Origin: Corallium rubrum
Lineage: Eukaryota; Cnidaria; Anthozoa; Scleralcyonacea; Coralliidae
Direction of reading: 5' to 3'
Assembly (NCBI GenBank): GCA_964035015.1
Contig: OZ036008.1
Location: 261,001-325,000 of the forward strand
Length of the DNA stretch: 64,000 nt
Made by a program: the position numbers and the translations under genes
The notes under the pieces: model-generated
Seen by the model: the letters and a program-made list of their open reading frames with translations, nothing else
Told to the model about the DNA's origin: nothing
Databases searched by the model: none
Shown: one piece after another, positions 38,678 to 49,303 of the stretch
Position numbering within the stretch: the first letter of the stretch is position 1
Layout of the letters: each line of letters opens with the position of its first letter

Positions 38678-40181
38678 ATGGATACCGGCAAACTCTACCA
38701 CAAGTATTATGGGGAAAACTATGGGAAGGCAATGGAGAATATCAGAAAGGGGAATAAGTTAGCTAAGATTAATTTACTCAAGAGATACCCCCATGCCACG
38801 TTATCCAAATTCACCTTTACAACAACTCTCAAAAAAGACGGCGAAATCGAAAGAAGTGACGTATGGTTTAAGAATAGTGGTGAAAAAAACACGGTGTCAC
38901 TACACCGTATCAACGAACGTAGATAGCAGCACTTTTAGGAATGACAAGTCTATGTGGATTTGGCTACATAACTATAAAGGGAAGCAAAGTCTGGTTGAGG
39001 GTGGATTTCCTAAGATATGGTTAAGTAATGGCACCGTTTTCCCGTTGCCAAAAGGGGAGGGGCACTTTTTCACTAGGTTTGGGAAAAGGCAGGGGTATTA
39101 TGATGGGTTCCCAAGCGAAAATGTGTTGGATTACCCAATAAACAATTTCAGAGTTTACGTTAACGGTGAAGACTATTTCATGTCGAAGCTGCCTGAACTT
39201 AAAATCAGTTTTCCGGGTAAACCATTTGTTTGGGACGACGAGGGTTTGTACTTTATGATAATCCTCTCAGTTTATTGTGCTAGCTATTGCTGTGGAATCA
39301 GTCTGAAGCACCTAACACAATCAGACGATGTTTATCCTGTTATAACAACCATTGCTCGTTACCATCTATATTTCACTGTGAGGCGATTACTAAGACGGAT
39401 GGCTGGTGATGAATCCATGTACGCCATCTCAAAAGAGTTTGGTGCATCAGAGTTGTATAGGCAAGTGGAAAAGCTGCCCTGGACCTTTAGCTATGAACCC
39501 TTTACAGATCACGCGGGAAAAAAGGGAGTGCATAATGTGAAAGTCGTAAGGTCTGGGTATAAGGACCATTATAGGAGGTACGTGCCGAGAGAAAGCGATG
39601 GGCTGACTAAGGTAGGTCTTCAGTATTTGAATCAATCTATTGAGGCATATGTTTACAGCGTTCTTGGCGCTCAGGCAAAAACCCGAGTGTCAGTAGTCAA
39701 TCATGGAGGCGGCTCCCTTGAAAGTCAACAGGAGTTCCGTAACCTGACTAATGATGCTATCCTCAACTACTCTGTCAGCACTTGGATACTAAATATGAAC
39801 AAAAGCATAAAAGACACTTTTGTAACTCAAGATTTAGCTATCACCCCGGAAGGGTGGTTAGTCCCTAGTAAGATGGTTATCCTGAAGAAACCCATAGGAG
39901 GTTATAACAACTTACTTAAAACAGCTAGTCCGTCTATGGTTTTTGGAGTTAACACTGAAGTCAACTACCAAGGTGTTCACAAACAATCACCAAAGACACA
40001 TCAAGAAAACGGTCCACACTTGGAAACACTAGACGACAAACCTGACAAACCAACCGTCCATACACCTGACAGACCAACCGTCCACACACCCGGCAGACAA
40101 CCAAAGCCAGACAATGAGTTGGGAATCCTATTGGTCCTAACAGCTGTGTCTGGGTATCTGTTCAGTAGATACGTCCTATAG
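38678..40181 (+). pseudogene. Tail-anchored surface-type protein (copy 2), one frameshift
   Basis: ~500 residues of unknown family. An 82-residue N-terminal frame begins MDTGKLYHKYYGENYGKAME; the main frame takes over around 38880-38900 at an A-run (GAAAAAAAC), so a one-base slip there is likely. Blocks shared with copy 1: FRVYVNGEDYF, ARYHLYFTVRRLL, SIEAYVYSVLGAQAKT, KKPIGGYNNLLKTA. Near the C-terminus is a Thr/Pro repeat (KPTVHTPDRPTVHTPGR) and then a membrane helix, NELGILLVLTAVSGYLF. Unlike copy 1, no MITE or internal stop. Confidence 0.65.
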
Positions 40182-40184
40182 TAT

Positions 40185-40968
40185 ATGAGTCTGTTTTATG
40201 GTTACAACAGACCGATCACTAATAAACAACTCAACGATAAACTAAAAGAGGTCCTTCATACGAAGCCCGTCCCCGACTACAAGATCATCTTTGACCTGAA
40301 CGTAACCAGATCCAGTAAGAACGCCGTCTCCAAACTCAATTTTGTTGATTACATAGAGGATAGGGATGGTGAGATCCACTCAACCATGTTTTGGAGACCC
40401 CATAGTATCAACCCACAGCTTAACACCGCCGGTGACCACCACTTCCTTTACCCTGAGTCCTCGATAAGAACAGCCTTTCACGCTAACGTGCCAAGATTTA
40501 TGTTCACTGATGTTTCGGTTTTCGTTGTGGTAAAGAGGAACGGCGTAAGATCGGCGTCGGGTACCTGGGAAACAATCGTTTCAAATGTCAATGTTAACGA
40601 TGGTAGAAGCCTTGGGTTTAAAGCTGGGGTGAGTAACAAACTGGTTTTCGGTGGGATGACACCGTCTAGGTTTCATGAGTGTACAATTCCAGCGAAGTTC
40701 ATCGGGAAGAGGATTCTGATATCTGTCCACTGGCTATCAGGACTCAGGGTGTCACACGTCAGGATAAATGGTGAGATACTGAGGGACTCACACTATGTGT
40801 GACATCGATCAGATAGGGACATCTTATCTGAATGTGTTCGGGGTAAACAGTTTAAAAAGTTTTTACTCAGACATCAGCTTCTACGGTATGAGGATCGTAG
40901 AGGGCCGTCTGGGGGAACCCGAGATCGGGAGGATCTGTAAGGAGGTTATGGTTGAATATGACCTGTAA
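40185..40968 (+). pseudogene. LamG-like protein (copy 2), frameshifted near the C-terminus
   Basis: The frame matches copy 1 from MSLFYGYNRPIT to LRDSHYV, then hits TGA at 40800-40802. Two bases appear to be lost from a GT repeat (TATGTGTGAC), after which the other frame continues as in copy 1 to EVMVEYDL. The first 205 residues include CTIPAKFIGKRILISVHWLS. Role unknown; a carbohydrate-binding or fibre protein is possible. Confidence 0.55.
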
Positions 40969-40973
40969 TTAGA

Positions 40974-41486
40974 ATGAAGAAAAAAAGAAAAAGCGTTATC
41001 ACCTTCAACCACATTGGTAAAAACCTCCAATCGGCTGAAGTGGACAAACTAACCCGGCTCTATTCGTATTACCACAGGTTAGCGACTTGTTACAAGTGGA
41101 AACACACTCGGTTGAAGAGACTGAAGATGATCCTCGAGACGGTCTCTGTTGGGTTGACTGTGGTCGGGGGAGTAGCCGGTGGCGTCACAGCTAACCCACT
41201 GATTCTCGGAACCATAGTCAGTCCTGGCGCCCTGATCCAAGGGTACATGACCAAGTCGGGGACGTCTGGCAGACTGGAAAACTGTAAATTTGCTCACGTC
41301 AGCTACCACAAGGTCCTGACACAAATCAGAAGCTTCCTACGTGGGGCTTCCTACGACGAGAGTGTCTTCCTATCCGACGTCCGTGTACTCGACGACATTG
41401 TGACTGAGGTCTGTCCACATTCTGACAGTATGATCACACGGTACCATAGGACCTATGACTCACCTGAGCCTGTCGGGCCTGGCTAA
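40974..41486 (+). CDS. 2-TM protein, possibly SLATT-like (copy 2)
   Basis: The 170-residue frame is intact and near-identical to copy 1, with two extra Lys at the start (MKKKRKS). Paired hydrophobic helices (ILETVSVGLTVVGGVAGGV, PLILGTIVSPGALIQGY) are followed by a helical C-terminal half. It overlaps the kinase's 3' end by 53 bases, tail to tail. Confidence 0.4.
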   Translation: MKKKRKSVITFNHIGKNLQSAEVDKLTRLYSYYHRLATCYKWKHTRLKRLKMILETVSVGLTVVGGVAGGVTANPLILGTIVSPGALIQGYMTKSGTSGRLENCKFAHVSYHKVLTQIRSFLRGASYDESVFLSDVRVLDDIVTEVCPHSDSMITRYHRTYDSPEPVGPG

Positions 41487-42177
41487 CGGTTCTGACGATC
41501 TCTGGTATGTAGACGTCTCGGTCATCCACACGAGCCATCCAACCATGAAACCTGCTAGGGGTCCCACTGAGGGTACCGACCACCTCCGACTCATCCGGAC
41601 CGAAGTTTTCCCAGTCGAGACCAATCACCTTAGTCCCCTTGTTCCAAACCATTACAACCGTCTCTCCCATATACCACCGTATCCGCTCTAGGTAATCCTT
41701 AGTCACACAGGCTTCACATTTCCGGCCTCTTCTGAGCATTCGGTCGTAACAGGTGTCAACCGAGGCCTGTAGCAGTAGTAGAGCGTCAGGGGTTGGGAGC
41801 AGATTGTTTAGTGAGTGGAAGATCTTGGAATAATCAGAAAACTGTTCGTCGGTTATCCACCCATTACGCCAACAGTTCTTAGTAAAAACCATACAGCTGT
41901 GATGTGTTCGCTCTACAATCACATTCCTCCCTTCGTTGATTAACTCCAGAGCTCTTAGGTAGGCGTCGATTCTCTCACCAAGAAACCAAGTCTCCATCTC
42001 ATACGCCCACCTCCCAGGGTCGGCGTAAAACCTTTCTAGGTACGGGTTGCTCTCAACCGGCTCTTCGATGAGATGATAGTGGTTCCTTCTAGCGAATGGT
42101 ATAGCGAACGTTGTTTTTCCCACACCGATGTTTCCATCGAGGGCGATCAGTCGAGCACCGAGCTTTGTTTCAGTCAT
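41434..42177 (-). CDS. Deoxynucleoside kinase, copy 2
   Basis: This intact 247-residue enzyme of the dCK/dGK/TK2 family has GNIGVGKTT at 15-23, LIEEPV at ~36-41, YEMETWFLGERID at ~59-71, ERTHHS at ~89-94, a lid RMLRRGRKCE and a C-terminal domain rich in Trp and acidic residues. Compared with copy 1 all catalytic motifs are kept and changes are conservative, so the gene was probably under selection until recently. The start is preceded by GGTATA and faces the next rightward gene across 45 bases. Confidence 0.85.
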   Translation of the reverse strand: MTETKLGARLIALDGNIGVGKTTFAIPFARRNHYHLIEEPVESNPYLERFYADPGRWAYEMETWFLGERIDAYLRALELINEGRNVIVERTHHSCMVFTKNCWRNGWITDEQFSDYSKIFHSLNNLLPTPDALLLLQASVDTCYDRMLRRGRKCEACVTKDYLERIRWYMGETVVMVWNKGTKVIGLDWENFGPDESEVVGTLSGTPSRFHGWMARVDDRDVYIPEIVRTVSQARQAQVSHRSYGTV

Positions 42178-42222
42178 TATACCTTAGGTATACGGTACGG
42201 CTCTAAACCTCTTGTATTTTAT

Positions 42223-42543
42223 ATGAAGATTCCAAAGAGACTTAGACGACCCATACTGATTATCTTCCACGCCCTCAGAAGAGCTATCGGGGTGATGGGA
42301 CATTGTGTTAGGAGGAACCGTAGGGGAGAGTACTACGTGACTGAATCTGTTGTTGTCTGGCCGACGGTCTCAAAGATTCCTACAGATGATCTCACAGACT
42401 TCCCACAAACAGCCTCAGAGATCCCTACAGATGGTCTCATAGATTCCTTAGAGACGACCTCAGAGATTCCTACAGATGGTCTCACAGATTCCTCAGAGAC
42501 GACCTCAGAGATTCCCACAGATGACCTCACAGATGAAACATAG
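42223..42543 (+). CDS. Small basic protein with acidic tandem-repeat tail (copy 2)
   Basis: 106 residues. MKIPKRLRRPILIIFHALRR and RRNRRGEYYVTESVVVWPT are identical or nearly so to copy 1. The tail has four repeats of ~15 residues (45 bases) of the form (S)EIPTDGLTDSSETT, all in frame here. Repeat number differs between the copies, so the array is length-variable. Confidence 0.55.
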   Translation: MKIPKRLRRPILIIFHALRRAIGVMGHCVRRNRRGEYYVTESVVVWPTVSKIPTDDLTDFPQTASEIPTDGLIDSLETTSEIPTDGLTDSSETTSEIPTDDLTDET

Positions 42544-42555
42544 ATTAGTGTATAG

Positions 42556-42945
42556 ATGGCTGACGAGTCTGAGAAAACCCCGGAAGTCCCTAAAATAACA
42601 TCAGCGGTCAAGACGGAGAGAGTCAAGGATCCGAAACGGGTGGCTGCTGGTAAACGACTGGCTCAGATATCAAAGACAGCCAAGGAGAGGAAAGCCAGGG
42701 AGCGGTTGGCGGCTGAGATTGGTCCTGGGGTTGGTGGCCGGTCAGCTTATTATGGTTACATAATCGGAACCGTTGGGTTGGTTATCGGTGGGGCCTCACT
42801 TTATTACACTATGAGGCAGGAGAGAAGGGAGGTTCAGAGGTTGAAAACCGTTGATGAGGAGAAAGTAATGGAAGGAACTGTGGTAAAACCCGAGCCACAG
42901 AACCCCGTTCGGACTTCCCCGGTTTTAGACACCTTCGACGAGTGA
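42556..42945 (+). CDS. Single-TM protein with basic N-terminal domain (copy 2)
   Basis: The 129-residue frame is intact. The basic helix KDPKRVAAGKRLAQISKTAK plus ERKARERLAAE is almost invariant between copies, while the membrane helix (YGYIIGTVGLVIGGASLYY) tolerates conservative changes. It ends SPVLDTFDE and TGA. Function unknown. Confidence 0.65.
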   Translation: MADESEKTPEVPKITSAVKTERVKDPKRVAAGKRLAQISKTAKERKARERLAAEIGPGVGGRSAYYGYIIGTVGLVIGGASLYYTMRQERREVQRLKTVDEEKVMEGTVVKPEPQNPVRTSPVLDTFDE

Positions 42946-42961
42946 AATATGTGTTAGTATA

Positions 42962-43198
42962 ATGTCAACCACCGACCGAAAAGAACTGATGAACGAGCTC
43001 TACGACGCCCTCCTGATCACAAGCGGAGCTGTGGCGGTCTCCATGGCTTCAAAGAAGGTCCTGAGGGAACCTTTGGGTACTCCTGAGTCTATAAAGGGTA
43101 CCGCCAAGCTGGCTCTAGCCGTTGGAATTAGTACAGTTGGGATTAAATATGCCCAGTCGAAGGGGTATTTACCGGTTGATCCGTTCAAAACAAAGTAG
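42962..43198 (+). CDS. Small 2-TM protein (copy 2)
   Basis: 78 residues, MSTTDRKELMNELYDALLIT to LPVDPFKTK. Two hydrophobic helices. It is preceded by TTAGTATA and supports the choice of start in copy 1. Confidence 0.6.
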   Translation: MSTTDRKELMNELYDALLITSGAVAVSMASKKVLREPLGTPESIKGTAKLALAVGISTVGIKYAQSKGYLPVDPFKTK

Positions 43199-43261
43199 AT
43201 GTTTTTTTTCTCAGTCGAATTGACTCAGAGGGGTTAGGGAAAAGTTGGGACTGGAAGTTAA

Positions 43262-43872
43262 ATGAATTGTGGGATCTGTGGCAACACGTCAGACAAATTC
43301 ACAACAGGGAAAAAAATTACAAATGTGAGGACTGTGGGAGGACGTTCACGAGGGGGAATGATATGAGAAAACACCGTGGGAGAGTACACAGAGTACGTGA
43401 AATACATGAAGTACGCGAATCCGTCACAACATACACGAAGATTGAAACAACTGAAATTAGGTACACAACCGAAACAAAAGTTGTCACCAAGAAAAGTCGT
43501 GGGTCTAAGGGGGAAAGAGACGTTGAGAATACCCTACGCGGTTACACGATCGGATATATTAGGGAGAAGACGTTTGATGGATTAACCGGGTTGGGTGGTG
43601 GTCCCCTACGGTATGACTTCGCGATACCTATAGGCTGTGGTTTCCTACTGATTGAGTACGACGGTAAACAACATTTCATACCCACCCGGTGGGGGAGTAT
43701 GACCGCGAAGAAGGCTGAAAAATGTTTTGAGAAACAAAAACAACACGACCAAATGAAAAACGACTACGCTAGGTTACATGGTTATCCCCTACTCAGGATC
43801 CCATACAACAGAAGTTATAAAATTTACGACGTAGTCAGAAAATTCCTAATGGATAACGGACTGATTCACTGA
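43262..43872 (+). pseudogene. C2H2 zinc-finger plus PD-(D/E)XK nuclease (copy 2)
   Basis: An ATG at 43262 begins MNCGICGN, half of a C2H2 finger, but the rest of that finger (HVRQIH) is in another frame, so a small deletion lies near 43280-43300. A complete second finger follows (YKCEDCGRTFTRGNDMRKHR then GRVH), a Thr/Lys linker, then the nuclease: GERDVENTLR, TFDGLTGLGG, LRYDFAIPIG, LLIEYDGKQHF, HDQMKNDYARLHGYPLLRIP. The Asp of RYDF and the E-x-D-G-x-Q-H strand form the expected active site. Sequence-specific binding by the fingers with cleavage by the C-terminal domain is plausible. Confidence 0.6.
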
Positions 43873-43890
43873 ATATCTATTAGTTTATAT

Positions 43891-44309
43891 ATGGCTAGTG
43901 CGGTTGCTGGTGGACTGTTTAACGCCTTGGCCTTCGCGGCCCCGGATTCCTGTTTTCGAAGTTAAATCACACCGGATATGAAGCTGAGATTAAAAGACAC
44001 AACCACGCCCTTGAGCAGCTGGCTAGGGCAAAGGAGGAATGGTATGAAAACGAGGTGGATAAGAAGGATAGAATACAGAGGTTAAGACAGGAACTGTCTG
44101 ACGCCAACGCTGACATCAACACAACGAATCACGCTCTAGATCTACTGAGGGGTAGGTTAAGGCAGGCTGAGGTCGCTGGGTCGTCCCAACCAAAGCCTGA
44201 GTTGTCTGACTATTACAAACCATCAAGTGAGATGAAAGAGTATCAAACCCTGTTTATCGGGTCTGTTGGTCTGGTTGGTGGGTATCTGATGTCTAGGTTT
44301 GTTTTGTAG
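43891..44309 (+). pseudogene. TM-coiled-coil-TM protein (copy 2), frameshifted
   Basis: The start MASAVAGGLFNALAFA at 43891 follows TTATAT as in copy 1. One base is missing near 43940 (GCGGCCCCGG versus GCGGGTGCTGG), so the coiled coil (RLRQELSDANADIN) and the C-terminal helix (LFIGSVGLVGGYLMSRFVL) are read only from the ATG at 44055. Confidence 0.65.
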
Positions 44310-44341
44310 GGGTTAAGGGGATTTGTTAGGGTTTAGTTATA

Positions 44342-45005
44342 ATGTCTGTTTTCTTGTCGGACTTACCGAAAGGGCTGAGGGATTTACCGTCTTCAAGCGT
44401 TGAATGGGTCTGTAAGCAGATGGGGATTGAGTTAGTAGCCTCGGCTTGGGATCCACCCAGATGTAGTACGAAGTTGTGGTGTGAGGATTGTTCCAGATTC
44501 CGTGTGAAGGTGAGCACTGAGATGTATTCCTGTCCAGGATGTGGTGACACGGAGTATGGATATGTTGTCGGGAGATACCGGGCGGCCGGTCGTAGAAGTG
44601 AGCATTCGAGAAATAGTTGGATGAGGAAGAGACTAATCAGAGTTGTCAGGGACACAGCTGTTGACGTTGTCTTATCCGACTTTTCCAAGGCTCTTCGGGT
44701 GATGAAAAGTAAGGGTCTGATAAGAGGTCGTAATGTGTCCAGATACAATTATTACATCATCAAGACTGTGCTCAAGGAGAGGGATTGGGTTACTGGGTGG
44801 TATGAAGGATCTTAGGGAGGGGAAAACGAAGGACTTGTTTGATAACAATCTGTTCGGAATTGTTTATAAGGAGCTTGGCTGGGATCGTACCCCGGACAGG
44901 TTCTGCACCGAGTGGTTGGAGCGACACCTAACGGAATGTGATCACCCCTGTTATAACGATGGATCCGAATGTCATGATCCACCAGGACGACGACTTAGAC
45001 CCTGA
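44342..45005 (+). pseudogene. Zinc-ribbon protein (copy 2), frameshifted
   Basis: The ribbon is kept (LWCEDCSRF ... MYSCPGCGDTEYG). An extra base near 44755-44765 shifts the frame after NYYII, and the C-terminal part (KDLFDNNLFGIVYKELGWDR) continues in the second frame to 45005. Its stop is later than in copy 1 because TGG-A-TGA became TGG-AGC-GAC, so it overlaps the polymerase start by 47 bases. Confidence 0.55.
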
Positions 45006-48000
45006 CATGTTTGACTATCCTGATGATATAGACCCTCGTCTCTATGAGAGACTAATCGGTTATGACATAAATCAGTTAGACAGAGCCCTGAGGGGTAAGA
45101 CTAAGTCGTTCAGCTGTGCTGTTGTGTCCCAACACCCACTGGAACAGGTAAACGCCCTCAGGAATGATGTGGTACGGCTGCTACGTCGGGAGCGGGCTGA
45201 GATGAGGGGGCTGAAGTTCGCTGAAACGCTGGTTGTGACGCTTGAGAAGGAGGTGTCCGGCGGAACAACTTATAAGACGGCTCACTTCAACAGTCACATC
45301 AAGACCATAATCAACGGTGGTGAGATCGGTCAGGACGTTGACGTCGCGAATGAGGAGGTGGTGGCTAGGATAGCCCGATGGATAAGCGAGGGATCTGGCT
45401 GGACAGTGGAGTCAATCGACGGTCACTACGTTAATCTGACTGTGTACAGCCCACTGGAAGGCTTGTCTTACGTCGACCTTCCTAAGGAGTTGAGACATCA
45501 TATGAAGGGACTGATTAACATTAGGAATAATGATGACAAGTGCTTTATGTGGTGTCATCTGGCTCATAAGTTTCCCGTACCAAAAAACCCACAAAGGGTG
45601 TCTAAGTACCGGAACCATGTTGACGACCTGGACTATAGTGGAATCAGCTTCCCAGTGGGTCAGAAACAGTACAACCGGGTGGAGAAACAGAATGAGATAC
45701 GTATCAACGTCTTTGGTTATGAGGACGGGTTAACCTTTCCGGTTTACGTATCAGAGGAAACGGGTTATACCGACCTTATGAACCTCCTGATTATAACCAA
45801 CGGGGACAACAGACATTACGTCCTCATCAAGGACTTTGATAGGTTTATGTACAGCAAAACAAAACATAAGAGGAGAAAACACTTCTGTGTTTACTGCCTC
45901 CAATGTTTCAGTTCAACGGAGGTCTTGGACAGGCATCAGACCGTGTGTATCAGTGTAAATGGTAAACAGGCCGTTAGGATGCCTGAAAAGGGTAAAAACG
46001 TGTTGAAGTATAGTAATTTCCACAAACAGTTAAACGTTCCGTTTGTTGTGTACGCTGACTTCGAGGCGATCACGGAAAAGGTCGACAGACCGGTGGTGTC
46101 GGAGTCAGATCGAGAGGAGAAAGAGAAAAAACCATACATGGAGAGGTACCAAAACATACTGATTGTGGTTATGGGTATAAGGTTGTCTGTTGTTATGACG
46201 ACAAATACAGCAAACCTGTTCAGGTGTATAGAGGCCCTGGTGCTGTCAACAAGTTCATTGGAAAGATGTTAGAAGAAGTGGAGTATTGTAAGGGTATTCG
46301 AAAAGAGCACTTCAACCAGGACATGGTTTTGACTGATTCCGACAGAGCGGACTTCAGAGACGCTATAAAGTGTCACATCTGTGGTCGGGAGTACACAGCA
46401 GAGGACGTTAGGGTCCGGGACCATTGTCATGTGACGGGAAGATATCGGGGATCGGCCCATCAGCTTTGTAACAGAAATCATAGAATGACTGATAAAATAC
46501 CAGTCATCTTACACAACCTAAGGGGTTATGATAGTCATCTCATCATGGGGGAGATCGGAAAGTTCGGGCAGGAAATTAATGTCATTCCGAATAATATGGA
46601 AAAGTACATGGCCCTCATGTTAGGTAAAAACCCTGTGTTTCTGGACAGTTTTCAGTTCATGAGTAGTTCATTGGAAAAATTTGTGGGAAATCTCCCAGGG
46701 GACGCCTTTAGATACACAGCTGAAGAATTTGGTCCCCGGTCAGACCTGATGAGGACGAAGGGTGTTTACCCCTATGACTACATGGACAACTTCAGTCGGT
46801 TTGGGGGAAACGGGGTTACCAAAAAAAGAGTGAGTTTTATAGCGTGTTGAATGATGAGGGGATATCAGACACCGATTACCAACACGCTTTAAAGGTTTGG
46901 GAGTCGTTCAGAATGAGGACAATGGGGGACTACCATGACGTGTACCTGAAATCAGATGTGTTGCTGTTAGCTGACGTCTTTGAGAACTTTAGGAAGACCT
47001 GTGTCCAGTACTATAAGCTGGACCCCTGTCACTACTTCACTTCACCTGGGTTGGCATGGGACGCTATGCTGAAGATGACTGGGATTGAGCTGGAGCTGAT
47101 GACTGACATTGACATGTTTCAATTCATTGAGAAAGGATTGAGAGGTGGTGTTAGCTACATAGCCAACAGATATGGGAAAGCCAACAACCCATACATGAAG
47201 GAGTACAGTGAGGATGAGGCTGTGAAGTATATAATGTATCTGGACGCTAATAATCTGTATGGTTGGGCCATGAGTCAGTGCCTTCCGACTGGTAAATTTA
47301 GGTGGATGAGTGAATCTAAGCTAAAAAACCTAACCTGGGAACTTCCGGAGAATGACAGTCGGACTGGAATGATACTTGAGGTTGATCTTGAATATCCTGA
47401 TAAATTCCACGACCTACACAACGACTATCCGTTAGCCCCTGAAAAGATGGAAATACGGGAAGATATGTTGTTGGGGTATTGTCTTAAGATTAAGGAAAAG
47501 TTCGGAGTCAGCGTTGGTGGTGTCAGTAAGTTGGTAACCAACCTGATGGGAAAGGAAAGGTATGCCGTCCACTACAGAAACCTACAGCTGTACGTCAGAC
47601 TTGGGATGAAGGTGAAGAAAGTTCACCGGGTTTTGTTGTTTGAGCAAACGGAGTGGTTAAAGCAGTACATCGACTTCAACACGGTGAAGGGAACCGCCGC
47701 CAGAAACGCCTTCGAAAAGGACTTCTTCAAGCTGATGAACAACAGCGTTTTTGGTAAGACGATGGAAAACCTGAGAAAGCGTGTAGACGTTCGGTTGGTC
47801 ACCAGTGAAGAGAAGATGCTGAGGTTGGCTTCCAAACCAACCTTCGTGTCCGCCAAAATATTTAACGAAAACCTTGTTGCTGTTCATAAGATTAAGGAAG
47901 TCCTGACGCTGAACCGACCGGCTTATGTTGGTATGTGTATTTTGGATCTATCGAAAACCCTGATGTATGACTTTCATTACAACTATGTGCTGGAAAAATT

Positions 48001-48499
48001 CGGAAGTAGGGCTAAGTTGTTGTTTACAGCTACGGACAGCCTGACATATGAGATTGAGGCGGAAGACATTTACAAAGACTTCTGGGCTGACAAAGACATC
48101 TTCGACAACTCGGACTATCCGGAGAGCTCGAAGTACCACAACAAGTCTAATAAAAAGGTTATTGGAAAGATGAAGGATGAAGCGGCTGGCGTTCCCATAA
48201 TCGAGTTCGTCGGTCTCAGAAGTAAGATGTATTCTTATCTGAAAGACAATGGAACAGGTGGCAAAACCGCGAAGGGAATCAAAAAGAGTGTCACTAAAAA
48301 ACAAATCAAACATGAACACTACAAAAACGTATTACTTGATAAAAAACAGGTGTTTCAAAAAATGAAAACCATTCGAAGTGTGAAACATGAGTTGGGTAGT
48401 TATGAGATTAATAAGGTGTCACTCTCATGCTTTGACGACAAGAGATACCTGCTGGAAGATGGGGTCAGTTCCTACGCGTATGGACATAAGGATATTTAG
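44959..48499 (+). pseudogene. Protein-primed DNA polymerase B (copy 2), two frameshifts and a lost Asp
   Basis: The domain order is as in copy 1: C2H2-like finger (CVYCLQCFSSTEVLDRH), exonuclease I (VYADFEAI), HNH-like insert (CHICGREY ... RDHCHVTGRYRGSAHQLCN), exonuclease II (YDSHLI), exonuclease III (YLKSDVLLLADVF), motif A (YLDANNLYGWAM), motif B (KLMNNSVFGKTMEN), motif C and FVGLRSKMYSY. Breaks: one A lost in the run near 46153, and two net bases gained in the 46803-46828 region. Motif C reads LLFTATDSL where copy 1 has LLFTDTDSL; the first Asp of DTD is a metal ligand in B-family polymerases. In-frame start 44959 is preceded by TTATAACG; the GTG at 44938 is less likely. Confidence 0.85.
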
Positions 48500-48541
48500 T
48501 TAACTGACTTAAGTGTGGTCGGTAAGGTATATGTTCACAGA

Positions 48542-49288
48542 TTATCTTCTCTTAGTGTAACGGTAGGAAAACAATCCAGCCGCCACGATAAACACTATTA
48601 AGTACTCTCCAGTGAAAACAATTACCTTCCCACCAGCTGTTTGTATTTCTGTCCACGGTACCGTGTCCCTTCTCTCCGATGGATGTAACTTTTCCCATTT
48701 CTTAGCCTTATGAACTATATCAGATCCCTTCCTGGTCAAACCTACAGACAGATCAGTTACTAATGCAACCGCTCCCAAACCAATGGCAGTTATAATCCCG
48801 GCTTTCCTCAGTTTCTCACTTAGGTTAGCCTTAGTCCACTCATCAAAGTGTGTTCTAATACCATCCCTTAATAAATCATCATCCTCCCCAGTTAGAGCCC
48901 GTCCGATTGTTCGGAAATCACCTCCCAAATATTTCACAGAATAATCGATAACTAAACCAGACTCACTAAACTCCCTGGATACACTTAATATGTTATTATC
49001 AATCAAATAGTCAACAAACAGTGGGTCAGTGCATTGTGGTTCCAACTCTAGTATATTTATGAAAAAATCCTCACAGTCCCTATATGCAGCTCTTCTTCTT
49101 ATCCTCTCAGTTCTGTCCCCTGACACATTATTCACAATGGGGCCATCAACAGAGCGATCAAATTCAACACTATCACGCTCTGAAAAGTCTCCCAAAGCAT
49201 CAGTGCCTCCAAAATCTGTTTCCCCCTGATTAGGGTCTGGGTCTGGGTCATGATTCGAATCTAATGGCTTAAGTCCAATCTCCTCCAT
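48542..49288 (-). CDS. Right-end membrane protein of Polinton copy 2
   Basis: This intact 248-residue frame starts at the ATG at 49288 (MEEIGLKPLDSNHDPDPDPN), acidic at first, then a helical region (YRDCEDFFINILELEPQCTD), a first hydrophobic segment (KAGIITAIGLGAVALVTDLS), a basic part and a C-terminal membrane helix (VIVFTGEYLIVFIVAAGLFS) with basic tail YRYTKRR. The frame is open a further 58 codons into the right terminal repeat, but that part is the repeat's antisense. The gene converges with the polymerase across ~42 bases and is absent from truncated copy 1. Function unknown. Confidence 0.6.
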   Translation of the reverse strand: MEEIGLKPLDSNHDPDPDPNQGETDFGGTDALGDFSERDSVEFDRSVDGPIVNNVSGDRTERIRRRAAYRDCEDFFINILELEPQCTDPLFVDYLIDNNILSVSREFSESGLVIDYSVKYLGGDFRTIGRALTGEDDDLLRDGIRTHFDEWTKANLSEKLRKAGIITAIGLGAVALVTDLSVGLTRKGSDIVHKAKKWEKLHPSERRDTVPWTEIQTAGGKVIVFTGEYLIVFIVAAGLFSYRYTKRR

Positions 49289-49303
49289 ATTAAAATTGTC
49301 ACG

